A model generated the notes under the pieces. That model worked only from the letters and a program-made list of their open reading frames with translations. It did not search any database and was not told the origin of the DNA. A stretch of DNA of 64,000 bases from Dendrobium chrysotoxum. Taxonomy: Eukaryota > Streptophyta > Magnoliopsida > Asparagales > Orchidaceae. The stretch is from the NCBI GenBank assembly GCA_019925795.1, contig CM034307.1, positions 15,707,197 to 15,771,196 of the forward strand, given 5' to 3'. The position numbers and the translations under genes were made by a program. Shown one piece after another: positions 61,440-64,000 of the stretch. Positions within the stretch are counted from its first letter, which is position 1. Each line of letters opens with the position of its first letter.

Positions 61440-63330
61440 GGAACGACCGTAGTCGGGCAACGAAGGTCCAGAAGACTATAGTTAGGTGACAGAGGTCAGA
61501 AGAACCTTAGTATGGAGACGAAGGTTGGAAGGATCATAGTTGGTAGATGATAGAGGTCAAAAAGGCCATAGTTAGGTGACGATGGTTGGAAGGAACATAG
61601 TTGGGCGACGAAGGTTAGAAGAACCTTAGTATGATAACGAAGGTTGGAAGGATCGTAGTTGGTAGATGATAGAGGTCAAAAAGGCCATAGTCAGGTGATG
61701 GTGGTTGGAAAGGCCGTAGTAGGCTAATGGAGGTCAAGAAGATCGTAGTTGGGTAGTGAAGGTCAGAAAAACCTTAGTTTGGTGACGGAGGTCGGAAGGA
61801 CCATAGTCGGCGATGGAGGTTGGAAGGACAGTAATAGGTGGAGATAGAGGTTGAAAAGACCATAGTTAGGCAATGGAAATCAGAAGGACCATAATAGGTG
61901 GTGACGAAGGTCAAAAAGATCATAGTCGAGCGACAACAGTCGGAAGTACGGTAGTTAGAAAAAGATAGAGGTCAGAAAGACCATAGTTAGGTAATGGTGG
62001 TCAGAAGGACTGTAGTCGTGCGATAGAGGTTGGGAAGAACATAATTGGGTGGCAGAGGTTTGAAGAATCTTAGTATGGTGATGAAAGTCAGAAGGATCAT
62101 AGTTGGCAGATAATAGAGGTCAGAAAGACCATAGTTGGGTAACGGTGGTCGGAAGGACCATAGTCGGACGATGGTGGTTGGGAAGACCGTAATTGGGCGA
62201 TGGATGTCAAAAGATCCTTAGTTTGGTGATGAAGGTTGACAGGACTGTTATTGGTAGATGATATGGGTCAAAAAGACCATAGTCAGGTGATGGTGGTTGG
62301 AAGGATAGTAGTCGGACGATAAAGGTCAGAAAGACTGTAGTTCGGCGATGGAGGTCAGAAGAACCTTAGTTTGGTGATGAAGGTTGGAAGGACTGTAGTT
62401 AGCGATTGAGGTTAGAAAGATCGTAATAGGTGGCGATGAGGTTAAAAAGATTGTAGTCAAGCGGTGACAGTCGAAAGGACTATAATAGTTGGTGACGAAG
62501 GTTGAAAAGATAGTAATCGGGTAACTGTAGTCGGAAGGACTATAGCTGGCAGATGACAGAGGTCTAAAAGACCATAGTCAGGTGACGATGGTTAGAGGGA
62601 CTGTAGTCTGGTGATAGAGGTCTAAAAGGCCGTCGTTGGGCGACAGAGGTTAAAAGAACCTTAGTCTGGTGAAGGAGGTCAGAAGGACCGTAGTTGGTAG
62701 ATAATAGAGGTCAAAAAGACCATAGTCAGGTAACGGTGGTCGGAAGGACCGTAGTCGGGCGACGAAGGTCGGGAAGACCTTAGTTGGGAGACGGAGGTCA
62801 GAAGAATCTTAGTTTGGCGATGGAGGTCGGAAGGACCTTAGTCAATGATAGAGGTTGGAAGGATCATAATAAGTGGTGACAGAGGTTGAAAAGATCGTAG
62901 TTAGGCGACGATAGTAGGAAGGACCATAATAGGTAACGACGAAGGTCGAAAAGATCATAGTCAGGCGACAATAGTCAAAAGGACCGTAGTTGGTAGATTA
63001 TAGAGGTCGAGAAGACCATAGTCAGGTGATGGTGGTCGGAAGGATTGTAGTTGGGTGACAGAGGTCAAGAAGACCGTAGTTGGGCTACGGAGGTTAGAAG
63101 AACCTTAGTCTGGTGATGGAGGTCAGAAGGACCGTAATTGGCAAATAATAGAGGGCAGAAGGACCATGGTCAGGTGACGGTGGTTGGAAGGACCGTAATC
63201 AGGCGACGGAGGTCAGGAAGAACGTAGTTGGGTGACGGAGGTCAGAAGAACCTTATTCTGGCGATGGAGGTCGGAAGGATTGTAGTCGACAATGGAGGTT
63301 GGATGGATCGTTGACAGTCGGTGGACATGT
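61440..63330. repeat. Tandem array, right part
   Basis: About 57 subunits of ~33 bp with a higher-order order. The variant containing CCTTAGT recurs at about 61504, 61624, 61771, 62069, 62216, 62361, 62658, 62811, 63101 and 63251, mostly at ~147- or ~297-bp intervals. Confidence 0.88.
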
Positions 63331-63659
63331 GTAAATTCAATGTCAGTTAGTGACCTGATGTAAATCCGGCGACAGCTGGTGGTTGGGCAGAAATTAGGTG
63401 TTAATCAGTGGTCTGACGGTGGTCGGGAAGAACTTCGATGGTGGTCAACAAATAGGCGAAAGTCTGGCGGTGGTTGAAAAACAAGTGGAAGTTTGATGAT
63501 GATCGGGAAGAACTTCGAAGGTAGTCAACGAACAAATGGATCCGGCTGCGATGGGGAAGAACTCTGGTGGTTATCGGTGGAGAAAGAGCTCTCAAATTCT
63601 CCTCCTTTCCTTCTTCTTCTCTCCCTCTTTCTTCCCCTCTTATGTGAAGAATGGGGGCC

Positions 63660-63667
63660 TATTTATA
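63660..63667 (-). promoter_or_regulatory. TATA box of the array-bearing LTR
   Basis: TATAAATA on the minus strand, positionally equivalent to those at 3557-3564 and 13307-13314. Confidence 0.55.
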
Positions 63668-63832
63668 ATTTTTTTAGAGTGGAAAGGCTTATAAATATGG
63701 GGAGAATTAAGGTCAAGTTGGGAGTGTTAGAATGGATGGCTGATATTTACTCCTTCGATCATAGACAATTAATCAATCATTTAAGTGCCTTAATGTTGTT
63801 TGAATTTGATGATCTTGGGTCCATTGGATTTG

Positions 63833-63862
63833 TCTCGTCGAGCCGCTCGATTCGACTATAAG
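63833..63862 (-). promoter_or_regulatory. Conserved U3 block, copy in the diverged LTR
   Basis: Identical over 30 bp to 3731-3760 and 13481-13510, and 166 bp upstream of the TATA box. Confidence 0.45.
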
Positions 63863-64000
63863 TATGTCATATTCGACAATCATTTAGCAATCTAATTGAT
63901 GCTTTAAAGCCTTTGAGTATACTTTAAACCCTGTATTTGGGTTCATTTGGGCTCGAATTGGGCTGATTTTGGTGTCGTTAGGCTCATCTCACGGAGATGT

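Larger units (their letters stand above)
49236..64000 (-). mobile_element. Gypsy-type LTR with internal tandem array, runs off the window
   Basis: Its left end begins TGTTGCG and its first 200 bp parallel the LTR at 3059 (CACAAACAG, GATTTTTACGTG-like, GGGAAAAAA, CACGGGG, CCCA-TTGAAA). Its right part (63580-64000) parallels 3480-3900, including a pyrimidine-rich block, TATA at 63660-63667 and a 30-bp identical block at 63833-63862. Between these, where the intron-8 LTR has ~160 bp of GC-rich repeats, this one has over 2.4 kb of tandem array split by the copia element. Excluding copia, more than 3.4 kb of LTR is visible. It may be a 3' LTR of a minus-strand element to the right or a solo LTR. 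Confidence 0.8.
63331..64000. other. Right part of the array-bearing LTR
   Basis: After the array, GTGGTCGGGAAGAACTTCG-type repeats (63420-63560) grade into a pyrimidine-rich block, the TATA box and a segment collinear with 3560-3900. The window ends inside the LTR. Confidence 0.75.

Noticed and set aside
61440..63330. CRISPR-like regular repeats
   Set aside because: Units are contiguous and diverged with no unique spacers, and the DNA is plant nuclear.

Overview
The window is nuclear DNA of a flowering plant, probably a monocot (a low-confidence guess from the protein and repeat types). It is AT-rich, has GT-AG introns, plant Ty3/gypsy and Ty1/copia elements and RTE-type LINEs, and no bacterial gene organisation.

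The only intact host gene I can support is on the minus strand. It is a SEC12-like WD40 protein of the PHF1 (PHOSPHATE TRANSPORTER TRAFFIC FACILITATOR 1) type. Ten coding exons lie between 48748 (ATG) and 1948 (stop). Joined at GT-AG sites with matching phases they give 1146 nt, or 381 codons plus stop, with no internal stop. About 45.7 kb of its 46.8 kb is intron. Intron 2 (4.2 kb), intron 4 (20.9 kb), intron 7 (3.0 kb) and intron 8 (16.9 kb) are filled with transposable elements; the other five are 81-310 bp.

Layout. 1-1947: 3' flank of the gene. Intron 8 holds a complete 10.7-kb Tat-like gypsy element (3059-13775, minus orientation, TSD aggac) with an antisense extra ORF, then RTE LINE fragments and a degenerate inverted-repeat element (about 15.1-18.7 kb). 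Intron 7 holds a GC-rich unclassified insertion with a gene-like fragment. Intron 4 holds an RTE LINE inserted inside an older copy of the same family (24556-30730), a candidate solo LTR, a large tandem duplication (34.9-39.8 kb) and a hAT-like non-autonomous element (42571-43450). Intron 2 holds a short LINE tail and a pair of direct repeats.

Upstream of the gene, an LTR related to that of the intron-8 gypsy element begins 488 bp before the start codon and runs off the right edge. Its middle has expanded into a tandem array of ~33-bp subunits. An 11.3-kb SIRE-like copia element (50126-61439) has inserted into that array. This copia element carries a third ORF after pol, preceded by its own TATA box and a cluster of CGTAC/GTACG motifs that also fills the U3 of both of its LTRs.

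The retroelement ORFs carry stops and frameshifts and are annotated as pseudogenes, except the LINE RT ORF at 27358-29049, which is open. Limits: boundaries marked by target-site duplications or splice sites are exact; other repeat boundaries are by eye and approximate.
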